From positions 186,001-250,000 of the forward strand of contig NZ_CP022604.1 in the NCBI RefSeq assembly GCF_002278035.1: 64,000 nucleotides of DNA. The letters are read 5' to 3'. Position numbers and translations under genes: made by a program. How positions within the stretch are numbered: the stretch's first letter is position 1; each line of letters opens with the position of its first letter. The notes under the pieces are model-generated. The model was not told the DNA's origin. It worked only from the letters and a program-made list of their open reading frames with translations, and ran no database searches. The stretch is from Ochrobactrum quorumnocens. Its GTDB lineage: Bacteria > Pseudomonadota > Alphaproteobacteria > Rhizobiales > Rhizobiaceae. This document shows positions 45,392 to 53,989 of the stretch, piece after piece.

Positions 45392-46162
45392 TTATACCTT
45401 TCGTGGCCAAGCCGCGAGCTTGCGCGAGAAATGCGAAATGGTTGCATGCAGCAGCATTGTGAAGGCTGCCAGCACAAACAGGCTGGCGAACATGAGATCG
45501 ACCTTGGCGCGCCCATTGGCAAGTAACATAAGATAGCCAAGACCTTTCGATGCGCCGACCCATTCGCCCACAACGGCACCGATTGGCGCGTAGACTGCCG
45601 CCAAGCTCAAGCCTGAAGCAAGCGAAGGGAAGGCCGCGGGTATGCGAACGCGAAACAGAATATGCATCCGTTTGGCGCCGAGATTTTCCGCCGCGTTGAT
45701 AAGGGTTTGATCGGTGCGCTGCATTCCATCCAAAAAGGTGGAAACGACCGGGAAAAAGATCATTAGAATGGTGACGGCAATTTTGGATGCCGGGCCGTAT
45801 CCGAGCCAGAGGGTGAGGATCGGGGCAAGTGCAAATACAGGGATGGCCTGACTGAACACCATCACGGGCATGACAAGCCGTTGAGCAAGCGGCGACATCA
45901 TCAGGCCAATTGCGGTCAGCACACCAATGGCACAGCCAAGAAAAAGCCCACCCAGTACTTCGCCAAATGTCACGATGGCATTATCCGCGATCAGCTGCGC
46001 ATTGGTGAGGAGGGAGAGAACCACATCAAGTGGACCGGGCAAAATGAAGCGTGGCATTTGCCAGATGCTCACCACTGCCTGCCACAATCCGAGCACTGCA
46101 AACGCCGACAGAAACCCGTCGGCGATGCGTTTTTTACGGGAGCGAGAAACCACGCTCGTCAC
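45392..46162 (-). CDS. thiX: ABC transporter permease for a thiamine pyrimidine precursor
   Basis: 256 residues with six hydrophobic segments and the permease EAA loop (NAAENLGAKRMHILFRVRIPAAFPSLASGL). Family: SsuC/TauC-like permeases. With ThiY it should import an aminopyrimidine such as formylaminopyrimidine for TenA. Overlaps tenA by 4 bp. The expected ATPase ThiZ does not follow; the next minus-strand feature is a mosaic hairpin. A shared ATPase elsewhere is possible. This is the last gene of the thi operon. Confidence 0.85.
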   Translation of the reverse strand: MTSVVSRSRKKRIADGFLSAFAVLGLWQAVVSIWQMPRFILPGPLDVVLSLLTNAQLIADNAIVTFGEVLGGLFLGCAIGVLTAIGLMMSPLAQRLVMPVMVFSQAIPVFALAPILTLWLGYGPASKIAVTILMIFFPVVSTFLDGMQRTDQTLINAAENLGAKRMHILFRVRIPAAFPSLASGLSLAAVYAPIGAVVGEWVGASKGLGYLMLLANGRAKVDLMFASLFVLAAFTMLLHATISHFSRKLAAWPRKV

Positions 46163-46857
46163 TTTGCTTTTAGCCCCATGCTCCAGAAATTCGCTTCAAG
46201 CCTGCTGGCGATTGCAAAAATCTGGCAGAGCTTTGGCCAGCGCGGACTGTTCTCGAAATCAGTGCCAATGCGATCTTTGGCGGCCTGATCAAAAAGCTTG
46301 CCGACCGTATGGCACATGTCCTGATAATCAGCCCCGGCATAGGTGTCGATCCACTCCTGATAAGGTGTGCCAGCCTTTGCCGTTGCGGCAAGGTTGATCC
46401 CGATTTCACCATAACCATGTGCGCAAGGCACAAGGGCGGTCAGCAGATCAAGGAAGTCGCCCGCCTGTCCGCAATCCAGCACATAGCGCGTATAGGCCAA
46501 ATTTTCCGGCTCTTCGCGGGTGTTGTAAAGATCGTCTTCGCTGATGCCTTCGCGCGCGCAGATGCCGACATGCAGCGGCAGTTCCGTAACCGCCAGCCCA
46601 TGCATGATTTCCGCGCAAAGCCGCGTTTCCTGCAAGCTGCCTGCCTTCACGACACCAAGCGCAAAGGCACGGGCATAATGATGCAGATAGACATAATCCT
46701 GTCTGAGATAGTGCAGGAAAGCTGACTTGGGCAACGTACCATCGCCAAGCCCACGTACAAATTCATGATCGATATAAGGCTTCCAGTCCTCAAGGGTTGC
46801 TGCCCGCAGACGGGTGAATAATTCTGACGAATAATGCGGCTGTGGCACGCTCATCAT
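46159..46857 (-). CDS. tenA: Aminopyrimidine aminohydrolase / thiaminase II
   Basis: 232 residues. TenA hydrolyses aminomethylpyrimidine from degraded thiamine into HMP, feeding ThiD. Catalytic Cys in LVPCAHGYGEIG (about residue 140), N-terminal EFVRGLGDGTLPKSAFLHYLRQDYVYLHHYARAFAL, C-terminal RLEANFWSMGL. Belongs to the class with the active-site Cys. Lies between thiY and thiX, overlapping both by 4 bp, which strongly supports the salvage role. Confidence 0.93.
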   Translation of the reverse strand: MMSVPQPHYSSELFTRLRAATLEDWKPYIDHEFVRGLGDGTLPKSAFLHYLRQDYVYLHHYARAFALGVVKAGSLQETRLCAEIMHGLAVTELPLHVGICAREGISEDDLYNTREEPENLAYTRYVLDCGQAGDFLDLLTALVPCAHGYGEIGINLAATAKAGTPYQEWIDTYAGADYQDMCHTVGKLFDQAAKDRIGTDFENSPRWPKLCQIFAIASRLEANFWSMGLKAK

Positions 46858-47831
46858 TTGCTCCCTTCAGCATTGATGTCGATGGCAAATTTCTCGACAG
46901 GCAGGATCGAAGGCACGAGGCCGTTTTCTTTGAGGTAGGTTTCGTAGCGGCTCCAGCGTCCATAATCGAGGCTGGCAGGGGAGCGTGAGAAACGGGCGAC
47001 GGTATCTTTCCAGGCGCGCTGGTTCAGCTCGTCTTTGAGTTCAGAACTGTAGGACGCAAACACCTCATAGCTCTGCTCCGGGTGATTGACGATGTATTGC
47101 GCTGCCTTTTCCGTGGCAGAGAGAAAGCGCGAAATCTTGTCTTTTTCGGCGGCATCAAGCTTGTTGGAGTTGGCGACATAAACCAGCTCGTCATAGACTG
47201 GCACACCTTCTTCCTCGACGAAGAAACACTTGCCCGCAACACCTTCAACCGCCATCTGGTTGAGTTCGACATTGCGATAAGCGCCCATCACCGCATCAAC
47301 CTGCTTCGACATGAGCGATGGTGCGAGCGAGAAGTTCACATTGATGAGTTCAACATCTGAAAGCTGAATGTCGTGTTTTTTGAGAATTGTGCCGAGCACT
47401 GTCTCTTCAACACCCGCAACCGAGAAACCTATCTTCTTGCCCTTGAGATCGGCGATTGAATTGACCGAACCATCATCGCGCACCATCAGGCAGTTGAGCG
47501 GGGAATCCACCAACGTGCCGACACGGATCAGCGGAATATCGGCATGCACATCGAGATGCACCTGCTGCTGATAGGAAATTGCGAGATCAGCCTGCCCGGC
47601 CGCAACCATTTTGGGTGGCACGGAAGCGTCCGCTGGTGCCACGATGTCTACATCAAGTCCTGCATCCTTGAAGTAACCGAGCTTGTCAGCCACGATGATA
47701 GGCCCATGGTCAGGGTTCACATACCAGTCCAGAATGAGCTTGAATTTATCGTTGGCGTGTGCCGGCTGAGGTGACATCAGGGCAAGCGAAGCCGTGGCGC
47801 TGAAAAGCGCAGCAAAAATCAGCTTTTTCAA
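46854..47831 (-). CDS. thiY: Pyrimidine-precursor ABC transporter, substrate-binding protein
   Basis: 325 residues from a TTG at 47831 with GGAGG 5 bases upstream. Signal peptide (KKLIFAALFSATASLALMSPQPAHA) then the NMT1/THI5-like fold: FKLILDWYVNPDHGPIIVADKLGYFKDAGLDVDIVAPADASVPPKMVAAGQADLAISYQQQVH. ThiY binds formylaminopyrimidine in the periplasm in characterised homologues. The gene begins 15 bp after thiE and overlaps tenA by 4 bp. Confidence 0.92.
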   Translation of the reverse strand: MKKLIFAALFSATASLALMSPQPAHANDKFKLILDWYVNPDHGPIIVADKLGYFKDAGLDVDIVAPADASVPPKMVAAGQADLAISYQQQVHLDVHADIPLIRVGTLVDSPLNCLMVRDDGSVNSIADLKGKKIGFSVAGVEETVLGTILKKHDIQLSDVELINVNFSLAPSLMSKQVDAVMGAYRNVELNQMAVEGVAGKCFFVEEEGVPVYDELVYVANSNKLDAAEKDKISRFLSATEKAAQYIVNHPEQSYEVFASYSSELKDELNQRAWKDTVARFSRSPASLDYGRWSRYETYLKENGLVPSILPVEKFAIDINAEGSK

Positions 47832-47846
47832 TGTTTCCTCCAGAAA

Positions 47847-48455
47847 CTAAATTACGTAAGCACGGGTAATTTCGATCCATTGCCGCACGCGGGCTTCCGG
47901 ATCGGGATTGAAGGTGATGTCGGTGACGACTGAAACAATGTCGGCGCCCGCCTTAAAGACGCCAGGCGCGCGGTCGACATTCATGCCGCCGATGCCAACG
48001 AGTGGAATGTTACCGAGGGCTGTCTTCCATTCCCGCACGCGGTCCAGTCCCTGTTCGTGCCATTTCATCTTTTTGAGAATGGTCGGATAGACAGGACCGA
48101 GCGCGATATAGGCAGGCTCAAGCGCCATTGCGCGATCGAGTTCTGCTTCATCATGGCTGGAAATACCGAGCTTTACGCCGCCCGCACGGATTGCATCGAG
48201 ATCGGCGTCATCGAGATCTTCCTGACCAAGATGTATGAAATCGCAGCCTTCCTCTATCGCCAGCTTCCAGTAGTCGTTGACGATGAGCTGGCAGTCATGT
48301 GCTTTGCAAATGTCACGTGCTGCACGGATTTCTGTGCGCAGTTCTGCATCATCCTTATCCTTGATACGCAACTGCACCAGCTTGATGCCAAGTGGCACCA
48401 TGCGTTTGATCCAGTCTGCACTGTCAAAGATCGGGTAGAACGGATCGAGGGCCAT
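47847..48455 (-). CDS. thiE: Thiamine-phosphate synthase
   Basis: 202 residues. Joins HMP-PP and thiazole phosphate to thiamine phosphate. TIM-barrel motifs: KLVQLRIKDKD near residue 25, CQLIVNDYWKLAIEEGCDFIHLGQEDLDDADL, GISSHDEAELDRA, YIALGPVYPT and PLVGIGGMN. Slightly divergent LKKMKWHEQGLDRVREW replaces the usual TxTK region, so the closest type is the proteobacterial variant ThiE. Its ATG shares one base with the thiG stop. Confidence 0.92.
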   Translation of the reverse strand: MALDPFYPIFDSADWIKRMVPLGIKLVQLRIKDKDDAELRTEIRAARDICKAHDCQLIVNDYWKLAIEEGCDFIHLGQEDLDDADLDAIRAGGVKLGISSHDEAELDRAMALEPAYIALGPVYPTILKKMKWHEQGLDRVREWKTALGNIPLVGIGGMNVDRAPGVFKAGADIVSVVTDITFNPDPEARVRQWIEITRAYVI

Positions 48456-49225
48456 TACAAAAATGCCTTTCCGATAAGGGGAGTGGAGGGGGCGGCCATA
48501 TCGCGCGCGTCGATCGGATCGGCTTCATAGGCGAGGCGCCCGGCTTCAACGGCAAGTGCGAAAGCGCAGGCCATTGCGGTGGGGTCACCAGCCTTGGCGA
48601 CGGCGGTGTTGATCAGCACCGCGTCATAACCAAGCTCCATTGCGTGCGCTGCATGTGAAGGCACGCCGATGCCTGCATCCACCACCAGCGGAACGTCGGG
48701 AAAATGCGCGCGCATGGTTCTGAGCGCATAAGGATTGTTCAACCCGCGCCCCGAACCGATGGGTGCGCCCCATGGCATGAGCACTTTGCAACCAGCTTCG
48801 AGCAGCTTTTCGGCCACCACCAGATCGTCATTCATGTAGGGAAAAACATCAAAGCCGTCATCGCAAAGGATGCGTGCTGCTTCCACCAGCCCGAAAGGGT
48901 CAGGCTGCAGCGTGTCATGATCGCCGATGACTTCGAGTTTGATCCAATTGGTGCCGAAGACTTCACGTGCCATCCTGGCCGTAGTGACCGCTTCGCGTGG
49001 CGTGTGACAGCCAGCGGTGTTGGGCAGGACAGACACGTCCATCTGCTTGATAAGTTTCCAGAAATCCTGACCTGCACGCATGTCACCGCTTTCGCGCCTG
49101 AGCGAAACAGTCACGATTTCCGTCTTTGATGAACGGACGCTGTCCGCTAGAATGGCCGGTGAAGGGTAAAGTGCTGTGCCAAGCAACAGACGGCTTTCAA
49201 ACGTTTTTCCATAAAACTCCAGCAA
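48455..49225 (-). CDS. thiG: Thiazole synthase
   Basis: 256 residues from a TTG at 49225 with AGGAGG 5 bases upstream. Makes the thiazole ring from deoxyxylulose phosphate, ThiS-thiocarboxylate and dehydroglycine. Opening [21 protein letters not shown], Schiff-base Lys in [27 protein letters not shown] and [35 protein letters not shown]. The Shine-Dalgarno is made of the last Gly-Gly codons of thiS. An upstream frame to 49318 would overlap thiS fully and is rejected. Confidence 0.95.
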   Translation of the reverse strand: MLEFYGKTFESRLLLGTALYPSPAILADSVRSSKTEIVTVSLRRESGDMRAGQDFWKLIKQMDVSVLPNTAGCHTPREAVTTARMAREVFGTNWIKLEVIGDHDTLQPDPFGLVEAARILCDDGFDVFPYMNDDLVVAEKLLEAGCKVLMPWGAPIGSGRGLNNPYALRTMRAHFPDVPLVVDAGIGVPSHAAHAMELGYDAVLINTAVAKAGDPTAMACAFALAVEAGRLAYEADPIDARDMAAPSTPLIGKAFL

Positions 49226-49226
49226 C

Positions 49227-49424
49227 TTAACCTCCTTGCATCGGAGCGAGAACTTCGATGCGGTCGCCAGTAGAAATTGTAGTCGTTTCGCGCTCGTCAC
49301 CCGCGATGAACTCACCATTGAGTGCCGTTGCCACCACAGCCTCGTCGAGTTCGATTTCTGTCAGCAAAGCTGCAAGAGTGGCCGCAGTCGTCTCTACGAC
49401 CTCGCCATTGAGAACGATGGTCAT
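49227..49424 (-). CDS. thiS: Sulfur carrier protein ThiS
   Basis: 65 residues, ubiquitin-like: [46 protein letters not shown], with the C-terminal Gly-Gly that is thiocarboxylated. Its codons GGA-GGT double as the thiG ribosome site. Overlaps thiO by 4 bp. ThiF, needed to activate ThiS, is not in this window. Confidence 0.95.
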   Translation of the reverse strand: MTIVLNGEVVETTAATLAALLTEIELDEAVVATALNGEFIAGDERETTTISTGDRIEVLAPMQGG

Positions 49425-50416
49425 GAAAGTTCCTCCAAAAGTTCAGGTCTTTCTTCCGGCTGCGTTGCTGCTGCAACGGCCATACGTGCGACCGCCGGTG
49501 ACAGCAGAAAGCCGTGCCGGTACAACCCGTTGACATAAATGGTTTTGCCGCGCCTGCTTACACGCGGCAGGTTATCGGGGAAGGCCGGGCGGGCATCGAC
49601 GCCGGTTTCGAGAATTTCCGCCTCGCCGAACGCAGGGTGCAAAGCATAAGCCGCGCTCAACATTTCCAGCGTCGAGCGCACGCTGATCCCACTGCGCTCA
49701 TCGCTTTCGATCATGGTCGCGCCGATCATATGAACACCATCGCCGCGCGGTACGATGTAAAGCGGGATGCGTGGATGCAGGAGGCGCACAGGACGGGTGA
49801 GGTTGATGTCGCGTGAGCGGACCACCAGCATTTCGCCCTTCACACCACGAAGTTCGGTCAGCACGTCGCGGGCGGCAAGGCCACGCGCATCGACTATGAT
49901 ATCCGCGTCGAGAGATGTCTCTTGTGCATCCGTTCCAAGATGAAAGACCACGCCTTTTTTCTGCAGCCGGTCTGCCAGTTCGATCAGCGTCTTGCGTGGG
50001 TCAAGGTGTCCTTCCTGCGCGAAGAACAATCCCTGTCGGAAACGGCCTGCAAGATCGGGTTCCAGAGCATCGATGCGTGCTTGATCAATAATATCGAAAG
50101 CATCCGTTCGACGGGCAAAGCGGCGCAATTCTGTGGTATCCCGCAGATGCGAAAGCACGAGTGTTCCCTCGCGTTTGACGCCAGATACCTGGCGTTCCCA
50201 CCAGCCAATGGCCTCCTGTCCGAGACGAACGACCGGCTCTTCAGCGCTTTCGCCTTCGCACCATGGTGCAAGCATTCCGCCAGCAAGCCACGAGCAACAA
50301 TCACTGCCGATTTTCGGACTGCGTGCAATGATGGTAACTGCATGGCCTTGATCGGTAAATTCGGCGGCAGTGGCAAGGCCCGCCACGCCTGCGCCGATGA
50401 TCGTAACCCGCATCAT
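49421..50416 (-). CDS. thiO: FAD-dependent glycine oxidase ThiO
   Basis: 331 residues. Oxidises glycine to iminoglycine for thiazole synthesis. FAD site VTIIGAGVAGLATAAEFTDQGHAVTIIARS at the N terminus; WLAGGMLAPWCEGESAEEPVVRLG typical of ThiO; C-terminal RPAFPDNLPRVSRRGKTIYVNGLYRHGFLLSPAVARM. Starts within the thiD stop (4-bp overlap) with GGGAGCAGG just upstream. The alternative thiazole route (ThiH) uses tyrosine and is not present. Confidence 0.92.
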   Translation of the reverse strand: MMRVTIIGAGVAGLATAAEFTDQGHAVTIIARSPKIGSDCCSWLAGGMLAPWCEGESAEEPVVRLGQEAIGWWERQVSGVKREGTLVLSHLRDTTELRRFARRTDAFDIIDQARIDALEPDLAGRFRQGLFFAQEGHLDPRKTLIELADRLQKKGVVFHLGTDAQETSLDADIIVDARGLAARDVLTELRGVKGEMLVVRSRDINLTRPVRLLHPRIPLYIVPRGDGVHMIGATMIESDERSGISVRSTLEMLSAAYALHPAFGEAEILETGVDARPAFPDNLPRVSRRGKTIYVNGLYRHGFLLSPAVARMAVAAATQPEERPELLEELS

Positions 50417-51300
50417 ACCTGCTCCCTGATATCTGTATTCCAGAGGGCATGAAAGTGATGCACAGGGCCATGTCCGTGACCAACCTTAAGCTTGTCTGCG
50501 TTCCGGATCGCGGCTTGCAGATAGGTGTGCGCCTCTCGAAGAGCGTGTTCAAGCGAGAGGTCTTTGCCAAGTCCTGCTGCAATCGCGGAGGACAACGTGC
50601 AGCCCGTTCCATGCGTGTTGGCGGTGTAAATGCGGGGTGCTTCAAGCCGAATTGTTGGCTGGTCACTGCGGATCAAAAGATCGGTGCAAATTGCCCCTTC
50701 CGCATGTCCGCCTTTCATCAAGACAGCCTTTGCACCAAGCTTGAGCAAGGCGCGACCTTGTTCCTCTGCCTCGTCGTCAGTCACTGCCGTTGGTGCGTCG
50801 AGAAGGCAGGCAGCTTCGGGCCTGTTGGGGGTCAAAAGGGCGGCAAGGGGGATCAGCTTTTCGCGCAGGATCGAAATAGCGTCTTCACTCAATAAACGAT
50901 CACCTGATTTGGCGATCATCACCGGATCGAGCACGATAGGGCCGGAAAAATGCTCAAGGCCAAACGCGATTGCCTGAATAGTCTTAGGCACCGACACCAT
51001 GCCGATTTTGACTGCGGCGACATTGAGATCGCTGAAAACCGCCTCGATCTGGCCAGCGACAATTTCCGGCGGCACATCATGCACCGCGGTTACGGCGCGG
51101 GTATTCTGCACTGTGATGGCGGCAATGACGCTTGCACCATAGACACCAAGTGCCGAGAAGGTTTTGAGATCAGCCTGAATGCCCGCGCCCCCACTGCTGT
51201 CAGAGCCAGCAATAGTTACGCATATGGGCACGGGCGCCGCAATGCAGCTTGATGTGGTTCGGGAGAAACTGTTTTTTTGGTCCATCATGTCGTCTCTCAT
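50413..51300 (-). CDS. thiD: Hydroxymethylpyrimidine (phosphate) kinase
   Basis: About 295 residues from the ATG at 51300; 51288 is an alternative, and conserved sequence begins only near residue 26, so the first residues are uncertain. Phosphorylates HMP and HMP-P. Motifs VTIAGSDSSGGAGIQADLKTFSALGVYG, VKIGMV, LDPVMIAKSGDRLL, LTPNRPEAACLL and the catalytic NTHGTGCTLSSAIAAGLG (Asn/His/Gly/Thr-Gly-Cys). First gene after the TPP riboswitch, so start of the thi operon. Confidence 0.93.
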   Translation of the reverse strand: MRDDMMDQKNSFSRTTSSCIAAPVPICVTIAGSDSSGGAGIQADLKTFSALGVYGASVIAAITVQNTRAVTAVHDVPPEIVAGQIEAVFSDLNVAAVKIGMVSVPKTIQAIAFGLEHFSGPIVLDPVMIAKSGDRLLSEDAISILREKLIPLAALLTPNRPEAACLLDAPTAVTDDEAEEQGRALLKLGAKAVLMKGGHAEGAICTDLLIRSDQPTIRLEAPRIYTANTHGTGCTLSSAIAAGLGKDLSLEHALREAHTYLQAAIRNADKLKVGHGHGPVHHFHALWNTDIREQV

Positions 51301-51384
51301 TCCGAACGGAAAAATGAGACGTCATGAACCTGTTGGGAGCCTGAACTCCGATGAGGGAACTCCCTCGGCCGCGACGCGTCAAAC

Positions 51385-51525
51385 TCCGTTCCCTACGCAG
51401 GTATTACCCGGATCAGGTTCAATGGGTTAACGCGATCAGCGTCTCTCAGCCTTTTGTGTCGCAATATCGGGCAGAAAAGCGCTAAGCACTTTTCTTGATA
51501 TTGCTTGGAAGGCACCCCAACGAAT
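51385..51525 (-). promoter_or_regulatory. TPP (thi-box) riboswitch
   Basis: On the minus strand: GGGGTGCC near the 5' end, GGCTGAGA in the middle, TTGAACCTGATC and GGGTAATACCTGCGTAGGG at the 3' side, all hallmark segments. The P3 region carries a long extra hairpin (GCAATATC/GATATTGC with AAAAG/CTTTT). It lies about 85 bp before thiD and should shut the operon when TPP is abundant. Confidence 0.95.
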
Positions 51526-51745
51526 TTTGTGCTTTAAGGCATAGGCCGGAACAGCAGGCCGGTCAAGAGACAGAGCAAAGCTCTCTGAATATCAAAATCA
51601 AAGGTGCTAATTTAGCGATTCCGATAATTTATATATAATTTGTTAAAATTATACGCAGTAAGCTATCCACGGGATTGTTTCGTCCTGCTACAGACAGTTT
51701 GGTCTGATTCTCCAGACACGAGAACAGAGAACATCCAGTCAGGAT

Positions 51746-53887
51746 ATGTCTGATGAGGGGACAATGATGAGGAAGCGGGAAGCCGGTCAGGCTCGCTCGG
51801 ATGGTGCCATGGTGCGTACCTCCGAAGAAGATTTCCGCATTCTTTTTACAACCCATCCGACACCAATGTGGGTCTATGATCCTGACACGCTGCACTTCAT
51901 TGTCATGAATGAAGCAGCCCATGGGCTCTATGGTTATTCCGTTGACGAAATACCCGGCATGACAGTGCTGGACATCCGCCCACAGACCGAACGCGACAGA
52001 ATGTTTGCTGCCGTGCGCGACCGGAGCGATCTGGAACGTCCTGAGCGCTGGCAGCACCTGAACGCCAACGGTCAGACCATCGATGTTCTGACTTATGGGC
52101 GTCAGGTTATCTTTGACGGTAAGCAAGCCATTCTTGCAATTGTGCAGGATATTACCGAGCTGGAAGAGGCCAACCGGCAGGCAAATCATGCCCAGTCGCT
52201 TCTCGACAGTCTCGTCAATAACTTGCCGCTTGGCGTGTTCGTTAAGGACATGAAGGATCGGGGGCGTTACCTCCTCTACAATCAGGCAGCGTCCAGCATC
52301 AGCGGGCACGATATTGATCGGGTTATTGGTTCGATTGATGCAGAAATCTTTCCTGCGGAGGAAGCAAAGCTTCTGACCCAGCAGGACCGTCTGGCTATGC
52401 GCCGCGGCAGTGTTTTGACAGTCGAACGTGATATCCGTTGCGCCGATGGCAAGCCGCGCCGCATGCGTATTATCAAGCGCTCGATCCCTCCTATTGAGGG
52501 TGATCAGCCGCGTTATCTCATTGGTATGATAGAAGATACGACGGAGCGGCGACAGATTGAGGAACGTATGGCTCATGTCGCCATGCATGACAGTCTGACG
52601 GATTTACCAAACCGTGCCTATTTCTCGCAGCACATTACCGGGGTGTTGAAACAGAGAGAGTGCGCGCCTGCATTCGCGCTGTTTTATCTCGACATTGATC
52701 ATTTCAAGAACATCAATGACAGCAGAGGTCATCAGATTGGTGATCTGCTTCTCCAGCAAGTCGCAGTTCGTCTTAAAAACATCATCAGTGATCAGTTCAT
52801 CGCGCGGCTTGGTGGCGATGAATTCGCCATCATTTATCACTGCAATACGGTTGAACAGATCGCCATGTTCGCAGATCGCCTCCTTTCGGCATTCCAGGAG
52901 CCGTTCGATCTTGGTGACATCTCTGAATTTGTGACCTGTAGCATCGGCATTGCACAGGCTCCTATGCACGGTGACGATCCTGATGTGCTGATGCGAAATG
53001 TCGACCTTGCGCTTTATGCGGCCAAGGCAGATGGAAGGCGGACTTTCTGCTTTTATCAGCATTCCCTGCGCCTTGCCGTTGAGAAACGCCATGCGATGAC
53101 GACCGACCTGCGTCTGGCTTTGGCTGCACAGCAGTTTGAGTTGCATTATCAGCCGATCTTCAATTTGGAATCCGGGCGCATATCCGGCTTTGAAGCCTTG
53201 CTGCGTTGGTATCATCCCGTATTGGGGCTGGTGTCTCCGGTCGAATTTATTCCGATTGCCGAAGAAGCAGGACTGATCGGGCCGATTGGTGATTGGGTTC
53301 TTTGTGAGGCATGTCGGGAGGCAGCTTCATGGCCCGAGGACATCAAGGTCTCGGTCAATCTTTCTCCAGTCCAGTTCAATCAGTGCACGTTGCTTGATTC
53401 TGTGAAGGATGCATTACATGCAGCCCGGCTTTCGCCGGATCGTCTTGAGTTGGAAATTACGGAATCCGTCTTTCTGCAAAACAGCAAGCACAATACGGAG
53501 TTGCTGTTCGAGTTGCGCCGATTGGGCGTCCGCATTGCCATGGATGATTTTGGCACCGGTTATTCATCGCTGAGTTATCTGCGCTCTTTTCCTTTCGACA
53601 AGATCAAGGTCGACCGAAGCTTCGTTTCCGGTATTGAAATAGACACCCGCGATCTGGCGATTATTCAGGCTGTTGCGACGCTTGGAGCAGGATTCAAGAT
53701 TGTTACGACCGCCGAAGGTGTGGAGACAACGCAACAGCTCGAATGTCTGCGTAAACAGAATTTCGGTGAGGTGCAGGGCTTCCTCATGGGGCGCCCGATG
53801 CCTGCAGCTGACGTGCCGGAATTCATTCAGACCCGCTGCGGATCGATCCTCGCGACGATGCAACCGCAGAACGAAATGGCAGTCTGA
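51746..53887 (+). CDS. PAS-PAS-GGDEF-EAL cyclic-di-GMP enzyme
   Basis: 713 residues. Two PAS sensors (about 24-145 and 148-270), GGDEF domain with intact GGDEF at 356-360, and EAL domain with Glu483 (FEALLRW), NLSP, ELEITES, MDDFGTGYSSLSYL, KIKVDRSF and AEGVET, the metal and catalytic residues of active phosphodiesterases. Cytoplasmic by sequence; no membrane helix. It may make or break c-di-GMP; both active sites look complete, so the balance is unknown. ATG choice is the first; GATATGTCTGATG upstream lacks a strong ribosome site. Stands alone. Confidence 0.9.
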   Translation: MSDEGTMMRKREAGQARSDGAMVRTSEEDFRILFTTHPTPMWVYDPDTLHFIVMNEAAHGLYGYSVDEIPGMTVLDIRPQTERDRMFAAVRDRSDLERPERWQHLNANGQTIDVLTYGRQVIFDGKQAILAIVQDITELEEANRQANHAQSLLDSLVNNLPLGVFVKDMKDRGRYLLYNQAASSISGHDIDRVIGSIDAEIFPAEEAKLLTQQDRLAMRRGSVLTVERDIRCADGKPRRMRIIKRSIPPIEGDQPRYLIGMIEDTTERRQIEERMAHVAMHDSLTDLPNRAYFSQHITGVLKQRECAPAFALFYLDIDHFKNINDSRGHQIGDLLLQQVAVRLKNIISDQFIARLGGDEFAIIYHCNTVEQIAMFADRLLSAFQEPFDLGDISEFVTCSIGIAQAPMHGDDPDVLMRNVDLALYAAKADGRRTFCFYQHSLRLAVEKRHAMTTDLRLALAAQQFELHYQPIFNLESGRISGFEALLRWYHPVLGLVSPVEFIPIAEEAGLIGPIGDWVLCEACREAASWPEDIKVSVNLSPVQFNQCTLLDSVKDALHAARLSPDRLELEITESVFLQNSKHNTELLFELRRLGVRIAMDDFGTGYSSLSYLRSFPFDKIKVDRSFVSGIEIDTRDLAIIQAVATLGAGFKIVTTAEGVETTQQLECLRKQNFGEVQGFLMGRPMPAADVPEFIQTRCGSILATMQPQNEMAV

Positions 53888-53907
53888 AAATCATTCCATA
53901 TTAAGGC

Positions 53908-53938
53908 TTGACCTTCCAACGGTGGGAAGGGTTAATTA
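53908..53938 (+). promoter_or_regulatory. CueR-type copper promoter of copA
   Basis: TTGACC (53908-53913), 19-bp spacer holding the dyad CTTCC...GGAAG, and TAATTA (53933-53938). The over-long 19-bp spacer and ACCTTCC/GGAAGG dyad match the CueR/MerR promoters of E. coli copA. It lies 52 bp before the copA ATG. Confidence 0.9.
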
Positions 53939-53989
53939 TTGTGCAACTCGTAATATCGCTCCTCAAAACAGGGGCTGAAAGGGATTGCC

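Noticed and set aside
49226..49318. Longer thiG start
   Set aside because: It would overlap thiS completely in another frame; the TTG at 49225 has AGGAGG at ideal spacing.
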